64,000 nt of DNA, taken from positions 14,724,918 through 14,788,917 of the forward strand of contig OW386292.2 of NCBI GenBank assembly GCA_936432065.2. The letters run 5' to 3'. Of this stretch, positions 34,380-46,984 are shown piece by piece. A program made the position numbers and the translations under genes. The number at the start of each line of letters is the position of its first letter. Position 1 is the stretch's first letter. The notes under the pieces were generated by a model. The model had not been told where the DNA came from, searched no databases, and worked only from the letters and a program-made list of their open reading frames with translations. Source of the stretch: Rutpela maculata. Its lineage: Eukaryota > Arthropoda > Insecta > Coleoptera > Cerambycidae.

Positions 34380-35570
34380 TCTACGTAAATATATCTTATG
34401 TAAGAGCCGTCGGCACCAAACGAAAGCGTTTCAATCTTCTTTGATTTCATCATTAACAAGTAACAAGGTCACATTAGTGAAGAGCAGCACTCCCTTTATT
34501 CCTTAACTCAAGTATGATCCTAATTTATAATTTAAGATAAGCTTACGCATTTAGACTGGGCTATCTTGTATCTAGAGGGGGGGGGCAGAACTAAATATAC
34601 TATATATACATTTGTGTATATAATTAAAATGACCAATTTTTAATGTAATTTTTACTTAGTTATATGCATATGAACTTGGATTTTTTCTCTAGAAATATTG
34701 GTGTTGTTAGTCTGGTTTTATTAAGTAGTTCTTGTAAGCAGAGACGTACTAAGAAAAAGAGTTCCGATGGTATTGACTTTTAAATATGGATAATGCATTC
34801 TGATCTGTCCCTCTTCTTTTGTGTACGTCTCTTCATGTCAGTACGTAAAGTGTTTTTGTTCTTGTAACTGTTACATTTTTGTGTGTATAAAATGCCAAAT
34901 AAAAGCTAATATTGAAGAGGCAAGTAATGTGGTAAGTCCCTTAGTTTTTTGTAGTTTCACTGATAGTTTGATTCCTTCCCTGTCTTTGACGCTGACGATG
35001 ACAACGTAATTGATCTGTGAAGGTTAAAGTTCTAAAGTATGTAAAATACGTATCTTTGGACTTGAGAGTGGAATTTGAAATTTTTCGAAAGACAAAAATG
35101 TACCGTTTTAAACAATTTAGATTTGCTACGTGATCATTGTCAGCCTTAAATTAATTTTTGTACTGTTTTTTTTCCAACTAGCATGATATATGTTTGAGTA
35201 TACTGATATGATGCATGTATACGTTTAAATTAATTTTTAAAAATGTTTATTACTTGTGGGTTAATTAATATGATCATAATAGACTGAAATGGATTGGGCA
35301 TTGTGCTTGTTGAGTGTTATTTATTTAAATGTTTTTTGTTATTCTTAAGAAACTACACATACTTTCTAGGAAACCTAGTAAAAAAAACACTTTCAAATTG
35401 CGTCTTAGAATTCTCCATAAGCTTGCAATACTCAAAACACTAAACCAGGTTGGCGCTTGACACTATTAAACTGATTTCGGAAATAATGCTAAAAGATAGT
35501 AAACAATAAAATGTGCAGCTCTGTTTCCAAAAGGCCATTTTTATTTTAACAGTCTCGTTGAAACAAACTG
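34380..35570. other. Intron sequence, no recognisable feature
   Basis: No gene, element ends or repeat pair could be supported. An alternative cytoplasmic-tail exon for Fas3 was looked for here and not identified. Confidence 0.45.
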
Positions 35571-35574
35571 CAAA

Positions 35575-35712
35575 AAGACGGTTGTTAGCCCAGTCCATGA
35601 AGGTATTCAACTACAAAAACTTGCAAAATGAATAATTTTTTTTTAATGAGTTCGTGAAAGTATAGAGAATAATATCCTGAAAAGTTTACATTTCGCTCGG
35701 ATGCAGAACATA
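35575..35712 (+). repeat. Single copy of a repeat shared with 37.8 kb and 40.8 kb
   Basis: GCCCAGTCCATGAAGGTATT, AACTTGCAAAATGAATAA, GAGTTCGTGAAAGT and ATAATATCCTGAAAAGTT match 40748-40870 directly and 37765-37840 in inverted orientation. Confidence 0.7.
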
Positions 35713-35754
35713 AAAAAAAAGTGAAAAAAAAATTTGGGTGGATGAATTAAAAAA

Positions 35755-36155
35755 AAAATGAGGTCTTTGGTTCTTGTATACACACTAAATCACAATTTTT
35801 TTTTTCACCCCCTTTAATAATGGGGTGGGGGTGGTCAGGTCATGGAGGATGGCTAATGCCAAAAAATTTGTTGGGACCTTAGCTTCTCTTCTATATACTT
35901 ACTAAATACTAATTTTGTGGACTCTTACTTGCTTAATTTACCTATTTACTGCCAACCCTTCAACGGAATAAATTCAAAATATAATCTAGTTCCAGATCTG
36001 CATTTACCAAATTTCAAGTTAATATCTTAAACGGTTCAAGAGTAATCGTGTGCACAAAAAAATAGTTACAGACAGACCGACCGACAGAAGTTTTTTTTGC
36101 TCAAACTTAAAATCTGGACGTTTCATGACATTCTAAGCCTATTTGAACACTGAAT
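35755..36155 (+). repeat. Dispersed repeat family copy 3 (ACTTCCAC family)
   Basis: Carries the family words GAGGTCTTTGGTTCTTG, ACACTAAATCACAATTTT, CCCCCTTTAATAATGGGGTG, CAAATTTCAAGTTAATATC and ACAGACAGACCGACCGACAG, and ends near GAATGTGAAAGTAATA. The left third of the family is absent. Confidence 0.7.
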
Positions 36156-36337
36156 GTGAAAGTAATATAGAAAAAATTAAAAGCCCTTCAAAAAAATTTT
36201 CTATTTTTACTGTTGAAAAGTATGTACACTTCATGATTATTATGGTTTATTAAGTTGTAGTAACGTGGATTCAAAAAAAGTACATCTCAAATCATTTTAA
36301 TCTCATTGCTTGATGATTTTCTTGATAAATATATATA

Positions 36338-37104
36338 CAGGGTGCGCCAATTAAAACTCCCCGGGATTGAAACTTTCCTATTTTTTAAGCGACGACCATG
36401 TTGGGCACATCAAATTGTAGATATTTTTAAGGCATTTAAACATGTGTATAGAGTGATTCAAAAACATTTTTTTTTTGAAAAAATTGTTAAGATAGAAAAC
36501 TTAATTTTCTTGAATATTTTTTTACCTCACCCTGTACATGAACTGCTTAATGTTTTCTTATAAAGGTTTTAATTAGCTTCAATTTATGTTATTACGTCAT
36601 ATTCGGAATTCTTCTTGGTTTTAGAGAAAGAAATTAAGAACACTATTTCCGATTTCAAACTGATTTTTTTTTTAAATAACTTTGAAAATAATTTAAATAA
36701 TAATTTTATGCATTATTTGTAAAAGACATATCACAAACAATATTCAACGTAACAAAACAGTAACAAGAAACAAAAGAAATAAATACTTTCAAAAACAAAC
36801 ATATAAAATGTACTAAACAGGAAATTGCAAAATTTTTATTTTTTAAAATTTTTTATTTTAATAACATAAATTGAAGCTAATTAAAACCTTTATAAGAAAA
36901 CATTAACACAGTTCATGTACAGGGTGAGGTAAAAAAATATTCAAAGAAATTAAGTTTCCTTTCTCAATTTTTTCAAAAAAATTTTTTTTAATCAGTGCAT
37001 GTTTAAAGGCTTTAAAAATGTCTACAATTTGATGTGCCCAACATGGTCATCGCTTCAAAAATAAAAAGGTTACAAGTCTGGGGAGTTGTAAGTGGCGCAT
37101 CCTG
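36338..37104. repeat. Mariner-type MITE with TA duplication and long inverted arms
   Basis: CAGGGTGCGCCA at 36338-36349 and TGGCGCATCCTG at 37093-37104 are inverted ends flanked by TA. The arms continue inward for about 250 bp (GACCATGTTGGGCACATCAA against its mirror near 37035, TTACCTCACCCTGTACATGA against its mirror near 36915). No transposase; 767 bp. Confidence 0.82.
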
Positions 37105-37992
37105 TATATTAGAGGCTGTAACTTGTCGAGAACTTGACCCATTGGAAAAAATAAAATATCACTGTTTCGGAAAAAATATATACTTTTCGAATGTTCAAAC
37201 ACAACTTGTACGCATTTTTTCGAAAATATGATCAATCAGATCATGATAAGAAATTGAGATTTTCACAATCTTATCCTTATAATTATGAAAATATCTTTGA
37301 TTGTTTGAATATAAATTCTGGAACTTTTCCAATACATTAACAAATGTATAAGGAATCCATTGGATATAGCTGAAATGTGGATAGGTGTACCTGTACAATA
37401 CAGTAAAATGTATGCGAGCGATTCAGCGGCTGTCTGATGTCTGTGTATGCGTTCATACTCACTATTTATCCCTCCTACTTACTAAGAAAAATATTAAAAA
37501 TGTGTAATCAGAAAGAGAAAAAAGCTTTATTTTACTCGTTAGAACAGCTAAGAATTTTTAGAGGTTCCATAGTACTATCTTTTTCCCGGAATACCGTGAC
37601 TTTAGCGATAAATTTTATTAGGACATTTTTTGTTCAGAAACACGTGGTCTATCCACTTGTATTTTTTATTTTTTCCTACCCTGGCTTAATTTCAGAGTTT
37701 TGAAAAAATGGGTGAAAAAAATTTTTTTTCTATGTCTTGCATCCGAGCGGAATGTAAAATTTTCAGGTTATTATTCTATACACTTTCACGAACTCAATTT
37801 AAAAAAAAGTATTCATTTTGCAAGTTTTGGAGATTTCACTATCAAATTTTCTCTGTCGTCTGGGCTACTGTGTTTTTCGATATTGACGACTATAAGAATA
37901 ATAATATGTATAAAAATACATATTTTTTTTTCTTATAGCCGTCAACTTTCATCTCTTTATTTTTATTTTTATATCCTCAAATGACGAATATA

Positions 37993-40033
37993 CAGTGTGT
38001 CCTAGAATAGATGTAACAAGAGGTGTAATGGACCAAAAATTTTGGAATGGTATTTGGGGATTGAGTCCTGCTTGTTGTAAAACCAAAGTATACCAAAAAT
38101 GACTTGATTTGGTGTTCTACAGGGGGGTGTTTTATAAGCAAAATTGTAAAAATCACCACTAATAAAGTACCTTTATTTTTCAAAATATGAAATAATTCCA
38201 CTAAGAAAAGTTATTTAGAATGCAATTTTATATCTCTGCACCAAATTTCGGGAATATAAAATTATTTTTTTGAAACTTCCTATTTTTTGCGAATTAAGAG
38301 TTGAATTCATATTTAAAGTTGTGTAGGAGCAAATGTTAATCATCTCAAAAAGTAGGCTATTGGTAAATAAAAAATTCAATATACGAAATGTAAGAAGGTA
38401 TAATGTTAATCGAACTAATTGTAAAACAAGAAACAATTACTAACAGAAGATTAATGAGATTTAAAAATTATAACAAGTAATAAATGTCAAAAACATAACA
38501 GATTCACAAACAAATTAATTATTGACCAATACAAAATAATGTTTACAATTTTTTTTATTATTCGACGTAGCTACCACCCACATCCACACACATTTCGATC
38601 CTTCGAATATGATCTAACGTATGGAGTTTACGGCATTTGTAATTCTCTGCTTCAATACTGCTACGTCGTTAGGAAGTGGTTCAGCGTAAACCAACTGCTT
38701 GACGCGACCTCATAAAAAGAAATCCAATATTGATAGGTCTGGGGATCTCGCCGGCCACTTGATCGGTCCATTCCTGGCAATCCAATTTTCTCCAAAATTT
38801 AAACTCAACCACCGATTAACCATTTCTGTGGAGTGGCCAGGGCAACCATCATGTTGAAAATAAAAGGCATATCTCTTAAAATATTTAAATGTTCTTCAGA
38901 AAATCTTTCAAGAAGCTGTAAATAAGTGTGCTGGTTTAACCTTCCCTCAATGAAATAAGGTCTAATAACTCCAACGTGATAAGAAACGGCACACCACACA
39001 TTCACTTTTTCATAATATTGTCTTCTACAATGAATTCTGTAATTTGGATTTTCAGAAGCCCAAAACCGACAATTCTGAGATGAAACAGCACCATTGGTTG
39101 TGAATGTGGATTCATCTGAGAAAATTATGAAATGATGAAAAAATCTCTCTTCCATGATTTTTCTCCAATGGTCAAACAAAAATCCAACCTACGGCCTTCA
39201 TCTCCCTCTTCAAGCGTATGTTTATAATTTGCTTTATATGCCCTAATTTTCTTTGCCTTGTAAATTGTTTGGAGTTAAGAGTTGCTAATATTAATAAGAG
39301 CTGATCTCTCTCTTAGTACCATCCTAGGATTTTCTATAACAGAGGCATGAGCTATAATAGCTCCAACATTGTCTTTATCATATGCTTTTATTTTTCTTTT
39401 CTTGTTAAGAACACTACCAGTAGCCAGAAACTTTTTAATTATTCTCATAGCTTGAGTACGTGACAAAGCAGTGTTTGGAAATTTCAAATTAAATTGGCTT
39501 ACCACTTCTCTTAGCGAGTTTTCACCGCCAATTCCGTAGCATTGCACAATATAAATTTTTTCACGTACTGTGAGTACCATTTTCACTTAATTTGTATGCT
39601 TGGTTCGTTAATTTGAAACATAAGTTAAGTATAATATTGACTACGTTTGACACATATGTCAATAATAGATGATAAATGTGTATCCACTGCTTTTCTCATA
39701 GCCTACTTTTAGCTTCTACATAACTTTAAATATTAATTCACAAAAAATAATTTCTATGCAGTTTTAATTGAATGGTTCAAAATAAAATACTAATTTATTG
39801 AAAAAATGGGAAGTTTCAAAAAAATAATTTTATATTCCTGAACTTTGGTATAGAGGTATAAAATTGCATTCTAAATAACTTTTCTTAGTGGAATTTTTTC
39901 ATATATTGAAAAATAAAGGTACTTTATTAGTGCTGATTTTTACAACTTTGCGTATAAAACACCCTGTAGAACACCAAATCAAGTCATTTTTGGTCCATTA
40001 CACCTTTTGTTACATCTATCCTGGGACACACTG
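37993..40033 (-). mobile_element. IS630/Tc1/mariner-type transposon with long TIRs
   Basis: CAGTGTGTCCTAGAATAGAT at 37993-38012 and the mirrored end finishing GGGACACACTG at 40033 are flanked by TA on both sides (37991-37992 and 40034-40035). The arms match for roughly 240 bp (GGTGTAATGGACCAAAAAT against its mirror, TTAGAATGCAATTTTATA against its mirror). The 2.04-kb body holds one decayed minus-strand transposase. The TA target duplication is the hallmark of this superfamily. Confidence 0.9.
38558..39583 (-). pseudogene. DD41D-like mariner transposase, decayed
   Basis: The minus strand begins MKMVLTVREKIYIVQCYG (start near 39580) with a helix-turn-helix region including TALSRTQAMRIIKKFLATGS. 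The frame breaks near 39270. The catalytic part then shows FIIFSDESTF (first Asp), VNVWCAVSYHVGVIRPYF and, after another frame change near 38860, FQHDGCPGHST (second Asp), WPARSPDLSILDFF (third Asp) and a TGA. The C-terminus reads HIRRIEMCVDVGGSYVE to TAA at 38558. By my count 41 residues separate the second and third Asp, which is a DD41D spacing. At least two frameshifts and one stop make it inactive. Confidence 0.85.
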
Positions 40034-41258
40034 TATAAGCGTTTATGGTTTTCCTATTTGTACTATATCTCACAAAGTAGGCTATGGATTTCGAATTTCT
40101 TTTACTGAAATAAACTTCACAAACATTGGGATTTTTGCTGAAATTTGTTTGTCTACAACAGATATTAAGCAATATATTTGGCGCGGCAGTGCTAAAATAG
40201 ACGGACTGTATACACCTAAAATATGAACATATTATTAAAAATAAAAAAATATGCTTTTAATGTTAAAGTTAAATGTACTATCAGATGACCCCATATCATT
40301 CATTGTTTTCCTTTGAACAAGTGAACAATTTTAAGTAAACTACGTGTATTAAGCTCCTGAAAATGTTAAGTCCGGCACTGAATAAACAAAAGATATCAAT
40401 CCTAACAAGCCGTTGTATTTATCTTCCGCGTTAATACTATACTCAGATACTAAAAGCACCGCCACCATCCGGGTTGAACGCTCACAATTTAATTTAGGAC
40501 AATGAAATTTGTAGAGCTTGATATATTTTACTTTTGGATGGCTGCCTTAAAAATATAAAAGTGTCGCGAAATCTCTGAGGGTGTGAAATGGCTGAAGCGC
40601 TGTAAAATGAATAATCGTCATTTTTAATCTCCAGAGCGACAACGAAAGTTATGCACTGGGTCACTATTTATGTACATATTCTAAACCGGCTATTATAGTA
40701 CTTTACAATACAAAGACATACTAAAACAGACAGTTGATTCTTATATAAAGACACTAGCCCAGTCGATGAAGGTATTTACCTCCAAAAACTTGCAGAATGA
40801 ATAATTATTTTTTAATGAGTTCGTGAAAGTGTATAGAATAATATCCTGAAAAGTTAACATTTTTGAAATTAAATCAAGCTAGGAAAAAAATACAGATGGA
40901 TAGATCACGTATTTATGAACAAAAAATGTCCTAACAAAATTTATCGCTAAAGCCACGTTATTCCCGGAAAAAAATACTCAAGAACGCGAGATCCATGCCT
41001 GCGCGCTCTTGAATACGCATGACTGTAACACCGACGCACAGTGTGCCATTTGCAACTTCTAGGTGGACAAAATTCTAGAAATTTCTAAATGATCTTAAAA
41101 TAGTTGTTAGAAGGCAGGAAAAATAGTGAAAAAATTATAAGTATTAAGTTTTGAGAGGTTGAAAAATAAATTTGCTTCTAAAGTCCCGAAACTGGGGTTG
41201 TTTTTGAGAGGGCTGAAAGATAAATATTATTTTAAAATTCTGAAACTTTGTGGACATG

Positions 41259-41716
41259 TGATTCGTTAAGGGCCAAAGGTAGCGGCGGAGCCTGGCACTT
41301 ACCTAGACTTGGATGTTTGGAAGTCAAATGCTGCCGGCCCTCGTGGTTCAGTGGACTGTTTTGTAGCTGGGTCAATCACTATCCCTTTGGTTTAACTAGT
41401 TCACTTATAATTATTATTAGATAAATTAATTAATTGAGGATTATTTTAACGAGAAATTGAGAATTATTTTAAAGGGAAAAATTTAGCACAAGCAGTTTTA
41501 ACAGCGGTCTTTACAAGCGTGTATTCGCCTAGGTTCTTTTTTCGAGCTTCTTATCTTTTACGCAGGCGGAGTAGGTTTGTGCCAGGTTAATGCGCGCGTG
41601 ATTAAATTGAATTACCGGAAACAGAAATTAATATTATTAAAACAAGACTAAATATTATTATACAAAATATATACATATATATTAAAAATTAATAGGAAAA
41701 ACGGCAGGCTTGAACA
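41259..41716 (-). repeat. BEL 3' LTR
   Basis: 458 bp, TGTTCAAGCC at its start and CGAATCA at its end in element orientation. Just upstream (41717-41727, read on the minus strand) lies GGTGGGCGGTA, a purine-rich candidate polypurine tract. Differs from the other LTR near AAATGCTGCC and near GAAATTAATATT. Confidence 0.93.
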
Positions 41717-41749
41717 TACCGCCCACCAAAATACATAGTATTTTAAGGG

Positions 41750-44480
41750 TTAATATGAGGGGAGAGGACACAATTTTACTAGGGGTCTTTGGAGTAACCC
41801 CTGAGTAGTAGAGATAGTTGCTACGCGAGCAACACCATCGGGGCCCGGATGGGTTCTTACCACACGACCGAGACGCCACTGCAACGGGGGAGACGAGTCG
41901 CCTTTTATGAGCACGAGACTACCAGGTTCAATTAATCTCTCAGGCTTTGTCCATTTATTTCTCTGTTGGAGGGTATGCAAATATTCATCATGCCACCTCC
42001 GCCAAAAATCTTGATGGAGGCGTTGCAACAATTGCCACCGGTTTAAACGGTTTAGTGTAAGGTGAGATAGGTCAGATTCTGGAATTACAGTTAAGGGCTC
42101 AAGGGTAAGGAAATGACCGGGGGTTAACACTGAAAGATCATTAGGATCAGAGCTGATGGGACAAATGGGTCTAGAGTTAAGAAGGGCTTCCACCTGAACT
42201 AGAACAGTATAAAGCTCTTCGTATGTTAAAATTTGATTGCCAATAACTCTATACAAATGGGTTTTCACGGACTTGATGCCGGCCTCCCATAAGCCTCCAA
42301 AATGGGGTCCGGAAGGGGGATTAAATGACCAGTTAATTTTCTCACTTTCCACAGCGTCCTTCAAGCATTTAGACAGATATTTCTGAGCCCCAACAAAGTT
42401 AGTACCACAATCACAAAAAATGTGGGTGCAGCGGCCTCTACGAGCTATAAAGCGCCTGAGTGCGGCTAAAAAAGCCTCTGTGGAAAGACCTGAGGCTAAT
42501 TCAATGTGAACGGCCTTAGTGACAAAACATATAAATAAACAAATATATGCCTTCTGAGATTTAATACCCCGACGTTTACCCAGAGTTATAAAAAATGGTC
42601 CACCATAATCAACTCCAGAACATTGAAAGGCTTTAACCTGGTTGATTCGGGAATGAGGTAAATTCCCCATAGGGGGTTGCAAAGACATAGGTTTAACCCG
42701 AAAACACCTATGACACTTCGAAAGAGTATGTCGAATAGCCCGCTTTGGAGACAATATCCAAAACTGTTGACTTAGTAAAAATTGAAGGGTCTGTAATCCG
42801 GGATGTAAATGTTCGTTGTGGCAATTTTCAATAATAAGTTCTGTTAACCTATGAGAACGGGGTAAAAGGGCAGGATGCTTACGATCATAAGATAAACTAG
42901 AATTAGCAAGACGACCGCCCACCCTGAGAAGACCATCCTCTCCAATAAATGGGTTTAATTTAAGAAAAGATTTTGGCAAACGAGTATTATTTTCTAAATT
43001 TATAATTTCATCTTTGAAATTTGTATGTTGAACTCTTTTAACTAACACCAACAGTGCATTGTGAAGTTCAACTTGAGAAAATGGGTAAGATTTCTTTCCA
43101 TATGGATTTTTTAAGTTATATATAAAAAGGAGACAATAAGCGACTATACGTTGAATCTTTGGGAGAGAAGAATATTTATTTAAGAGCGAATCCAGAGAAT
43201 CTAATGAAACGAAGGAAGTAAGAGAGATTTTCTTTTCTTCCTCCAAACTAATGGGAGGATTTGGGAGAGAACTACGTGGCCATGTGGCTTGGGAACTACT
43301 TAACCAAGTTGGACCCGTCCACCAAAGATGATGGTCGACGAGTTCGGAAGGCAATAAACCTCGTGAAGCGCAATCAGCAGGGTTATCTTGCGAGGAAATA
43401 TGATGCCAATACATTGGAGAAATTTTAGACTGCACATGGCTAACTCTGTTGCTAATAAAAGTTTTCCATCGATGAGATGATTGAATCCACGATAAAGCCA
43501 CCATCGAATCCGTCCACGCAAAAATCTTATCAAAGCGTAATTTACTAGAATATGTTTGGAGGACAAAGTCCATTAAATTTTCCAACAAAACTGTTGCACA
43601 CAGTTCTAACCGTGGCACGGAAAGAGTTTTTAAAGGGGCTACTTTGGATTTTGCGCATAAAAATTGTACTTTAATATATTCATTAGAAAATAAGAAACGT
43701 AAGTATACTACGGCAGCATATCCTTTCTCAGAACTATCAGAGAAACCATGAATTTCACTAGAGACAAAATTATTTTCACACAAGTGACGGGAGATACTTA
43801 TACCAGAGAGATTAGGTAATTCCCTCTTGTATTGTGTCCATTTGTCAACAATATAAGAAGGCGGAGTTTCATCCCATGCCAACCCTAGAGACCATAAGTG
43901 TTGGATAAGGTGTTTTGCAAAAAAAGATAAGGGAGTTAAAAAACCGAGTGGGTCGAATATTCTAGCAATGTCAGATAAGATAGATCGCTTCGTACACGGT
44001 CTACTTAACGAAGAGACATGATATGAAAATGAATCTAGAGAGGGATTCCAATTTAGGCCTAGAATTTTGACGAAGGAGTCACGTTCTGGATCAAAGTTTA
44101 AGGCGGATTGTTGGCAATCAGATATTGGAATATTTTCCAGAAGAGTAGGGTTATTGCTTGTCCATTTACGCAATTCAAAACCAGCCCTTTTCATCATAGA
44201 AATAAGTTCAGTTTGTAAATTCTGAGCTTCAACCAATTCGTTACAACCTGTAACAAGGTCATCAACATAGATGTCGGTTGATAATACCTTTGCAGCATGT
44301 GGAAAATTATTTTTTTCATCAATAGCCAACTGCGATAAAGAACGAAGAGCTAAGAAAGGGGCAGATGAGACTCCGTAAGTTACGGTTTTTAGACGAAAGT
44401 CTTGGATAGGTTCGGATGGAGAAAATCTCCAAAGAATCCGTTGATAATCACGATGCCGTAAATACATATCTATGTAATCG
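41750..44480 (-). pseudogene. BEL pol: RT (partial), RNase H, integrase and C-terminal domain
   Basis: A 925-codon minus-strand frame whose family homology begins at HRDYQRILWR (about residue 25). RT shows VTYGVSSAPFLALRSL and the catalytic STDIYVDDLV (about 84-92). An RNase H-like region follows (FAWTDSMVALSWI, about 340). The integrase has the zinc-binding HNEHLHPGLQTL with CHRCF, and then VDYGG, CDCGTNF and WEAGIKSVK, which supply the D,D,E residues (about 570-760). The C-terminus has FWRRWHDEYLHTLQQRNKW and the GSLVLIKGD block of the DUF5641 type. The frame does not join the gag-protease frame, so RT is split and its first catalytic block is missing. See the upstream frame. Confidence 0.93.
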
Positions 44481-46631
44481 AAAATGTAACAAGATGCTAG
44501 CAATATCCTTTTGCAACTTTCGCCCAATTAAAAGAGTATCATTAAGGGATAAACCTTGAGGTGACTTGGCAGAAGCATCAAATACCACTCTGAGTTTGGT
44601 GGTCGAATTATTAGGGGTAAGCACACAGTGGTGAGGAATGTAGTAACATTTCTCTGAGAATGAAGTACTGTCAACAGGTTCCATATGATTACTACTTAAG
44701 TAATCGGCCATAAAATTGACGTATTCCTTATATAAAGAGGGATTGTGCAATAAACGACGTTCCAAGGAAAAAAAACGTCTTAAAGCTTGAGGGCGAGTGT
44801 CAGTAAAAGAGGGGTCTGGCCCGCTAAACGGGAGCGAAACCACAAAGCGACCAGATTGGTCACGGAAATGAGTATCTGTGAATATTTTTTCACATTGAAT
44901 ATCTTCTGCAGATAAGGAAATTTCATGAGGAACTTCCTCGACTTCCCAAAATTTTCTTAGGGAAGAGTCTATCATGAGTTCAGAGGAAGTGAGAAAAGTA
45001 TTTAAGGAGGGAGAAGTGTTACAATTAACTTTGCCCATTATAATCCAACCAAAAATCGTATTTATTGCAGAAGGTTCAATGGAACTTCCGGACAACCGAC
45101 CATTTTTTAGGATAAGAGGGAATATATCAGCGCCTAGCAACATATCAATAGGACTAGTCACATTAAAATGGGAATCGGCCAACTTTAAATTAGAAATATG
45201 ATCCCAATTTTGAATAGAGATTTTGCAGTTAGGCATTTCAGAACAAATTTTTGGCAAAGTTAAGGCATCAAAAGTCAAACATGGTTCCACCTGACCTTGG
45301 GGTTTTATAGTGCAAGTAACACAACCAGAAACAACTGAGGACATTTGCCCTAATCCATTAATAGCGAGTGAGGCCTTGGATCGTTGCAAACCTAGGCGAT
45401 GCGCACACTTTTCAGTGATAAAATTGGCCTGACTGGCAGAATCTAGTAAAACTCGTACAAGTTGATAGTTACCACGGGAGTCCAAAACCTCAACTAGTGC
45501 AGTTGAAAGAAGTACTGTAGAATTTGAAGGGATTACATTAGAGAGCGAGTTTACTTGGGACGTAGAAGGAGCAGATGCAATAATTGGATTAGACTGTTCG
45601 GATATCGAGTTGTCAATTGTTGCAAGCGATTGAAGTGAGGATGTATTTTTATTAAAATGTAAAAGGGTATGATGGTTTTTATGGCACATTTTACAAGATG
45701 CACTTGAATTGCATTTTAGTGATGTATGTTTAGAGCCTAAACAATTAGTACACCACCTATTTTGTTTTATTAGATCATATCTCTCATTTGGAGTTTTGGA
45801 ATTAAATGTGGGACACTTATATATAGAGTGCTCTGATTTACATACCGGGCAATTTGTTGTGGCTGAATTCGTATTAGCTAAAAATGTGGAAGGAGAGTTA
45901 GAGTTATTGGAAGCAGGGGGTTTTTTATAATGCAAATTATTATAAGATTTTTTACTTGGTTTTGCAAGTGCCATAAAGTCGAAAGCAATGCATTGTTTGT
46001 TTAAAAAATCAAAAAGGTTGTCATATGTGGGTATATCAGAAGAGCCATGCTGTAACTCGAAGCGCTTGAGAGTATCTGAATCAATTTTTTTACTAAGTAA
46101 ATTAAATGAAATGAAATCCCATTGTTTTACCGGAAATTTCAAATTTTCTAAAGCGGCTAAATTATCGGAAAAGGTGTCTAATAAACTTCTAAGATGCCGA
46201 GATGATTCATTTGAGAGTTTCGGAGAATTAATAATTTCTTCCCAATAAAAGGTGGCTAGTATACGTTTGTTTTGATAACGTGTTATTAAATTATTATATG
46301 CAATGTCATAATTTGCACCTGAAAGAGGAAGATTTTTTATTAAAGTGAGTGCCTCTCCGGACACCACTGACAATAAATATTGATATTTCTCTATATCCGT
46401 AAGAGCTGAATTGTTATGAATTAATGAATTAAATAATTCTGAAAAGGTTGGCCAGGCCTTTAAATTTCCATTAAAATGAGGCACATTAAGTTTTGGTAAT
46501 TTGACACTAGACTTTGCTGCCACGGCGGGTGCACCAACTTGAGCGCTTTCAACAAGGTTATAATATATTTCTTTAATTGAGAAGTATTTTTTATCAGCAT
46601 CGCATCTGCTCTTCGGCTTCTTGGTCTGCAT
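44448..46631 (-). pseudogene. BEL gag, protease and start of RT
   Basis: A 727-codon minus-strand frame. The gag (DUF1759-like) part spans about residues 40-230 (KLPKLNVPHFNGNLKAW, QYLLSVVSGEAL). A cysteine/histidine-rich zinc-knuckle cluster covers about 261-326 (CPVCKSEHSIYKCP, CTNCLGSKH, CKMCHKNHH). The protease has LVRVLLDSASQANF at about 391-404, with DSAS as the active-site motif. RT begins with TKLRVVFDAS (about 679) and ends at YVFTAS, where a stop follows. The family's next RT block, holding the first catalytic Asp, is absent. About a dozen codons appear deleted and the frame changes there. Confidence 0.92.
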
Positions 46632-46827
46632 CCTCTATGGTTACAAGATGGTGCAAAACGTTATTATGTTGGGTATTAAATTCCGTATACACTGCTTCTA
46701 AATTTAAATATCTCATTTTTAAGGCAGTAAGGAAAGTGTTATCCTCCACTGCATTATGTGCAACCTCAGATAAACAAAGAAATATATGGATAAATAATAC
46801 TTTCCGTCTCCGCGTAAGGTATATCAC
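46594..46827 (-). pseudogene. BEL gag N-terminal segment, out of frame
   Basis: The minus-strand frame includes NTFLTALKMRYLNLEAVYTE and ends EDADQEAEEQMRC at a stop. It overlaps the main gag frame by 38 bp in a different phase, and the residues RCDADKKYF that follow are readable in that other phase. A single-base indel near 46600 is the simple explanation. No ATG is visible at the very start of this segment, so the true gag start is uncertain. Confidence 0.6.
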
Positions 46828-46984
46828 ATATTCATTGTTTACATGTGTATCGAGGCGTTCATTGGTTCTCTTCCGAAGGACGTTGACCGTTGTTTACATT
46901 TTCTTGTGCCGCCATATTGTTTTATTGCTTTTAACGCTGTTTTTATCCAGTTATAAACAATTTTGTGTTGATTTTGCAGTTTAA

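Larger units (their letters stand above)
37575..40975. repeat. Inverted-repeat element interrupted by a mariner-like insertion
   Basis: The left arm (about 37575-37840) and right arm (about 40748-40975) are inverted copies. TTTAGCGATAAATTTTATTA near 37602 mirrors TAACAAAATTTATCGCTAAA near 40934, and ACACTTTCACGAACTC near 37780 mirrors GAGTTCGTGAAAGTGT near 40818. The mariner-like element 37993-40033 lies between them, so it inserted into the loop of this element. Confidence 0.7.

Noticed and set aside
34821..35009. Possible alternative Fas3 cytoplasmic-tail exon ahead of a GTAAGT near 34932
   Set aside because: No convincing polypyrimidine-AG with a phase-1 open frame, and no Fas3-like residues in the translation.
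36306..37235. Small ORFs on both strands at 36.3-37.2 kb
   Set aside because: They arise from the inverted arms of the TA-flanked MITE, so the two strands give near-mirror peptides without function.
44974..45201. + strand ORFs within 44.9-46.98 kb, opposite BEL gag
   Set aside because: Antisense to a clear gag-protease frame, with no independent similarity or start context.
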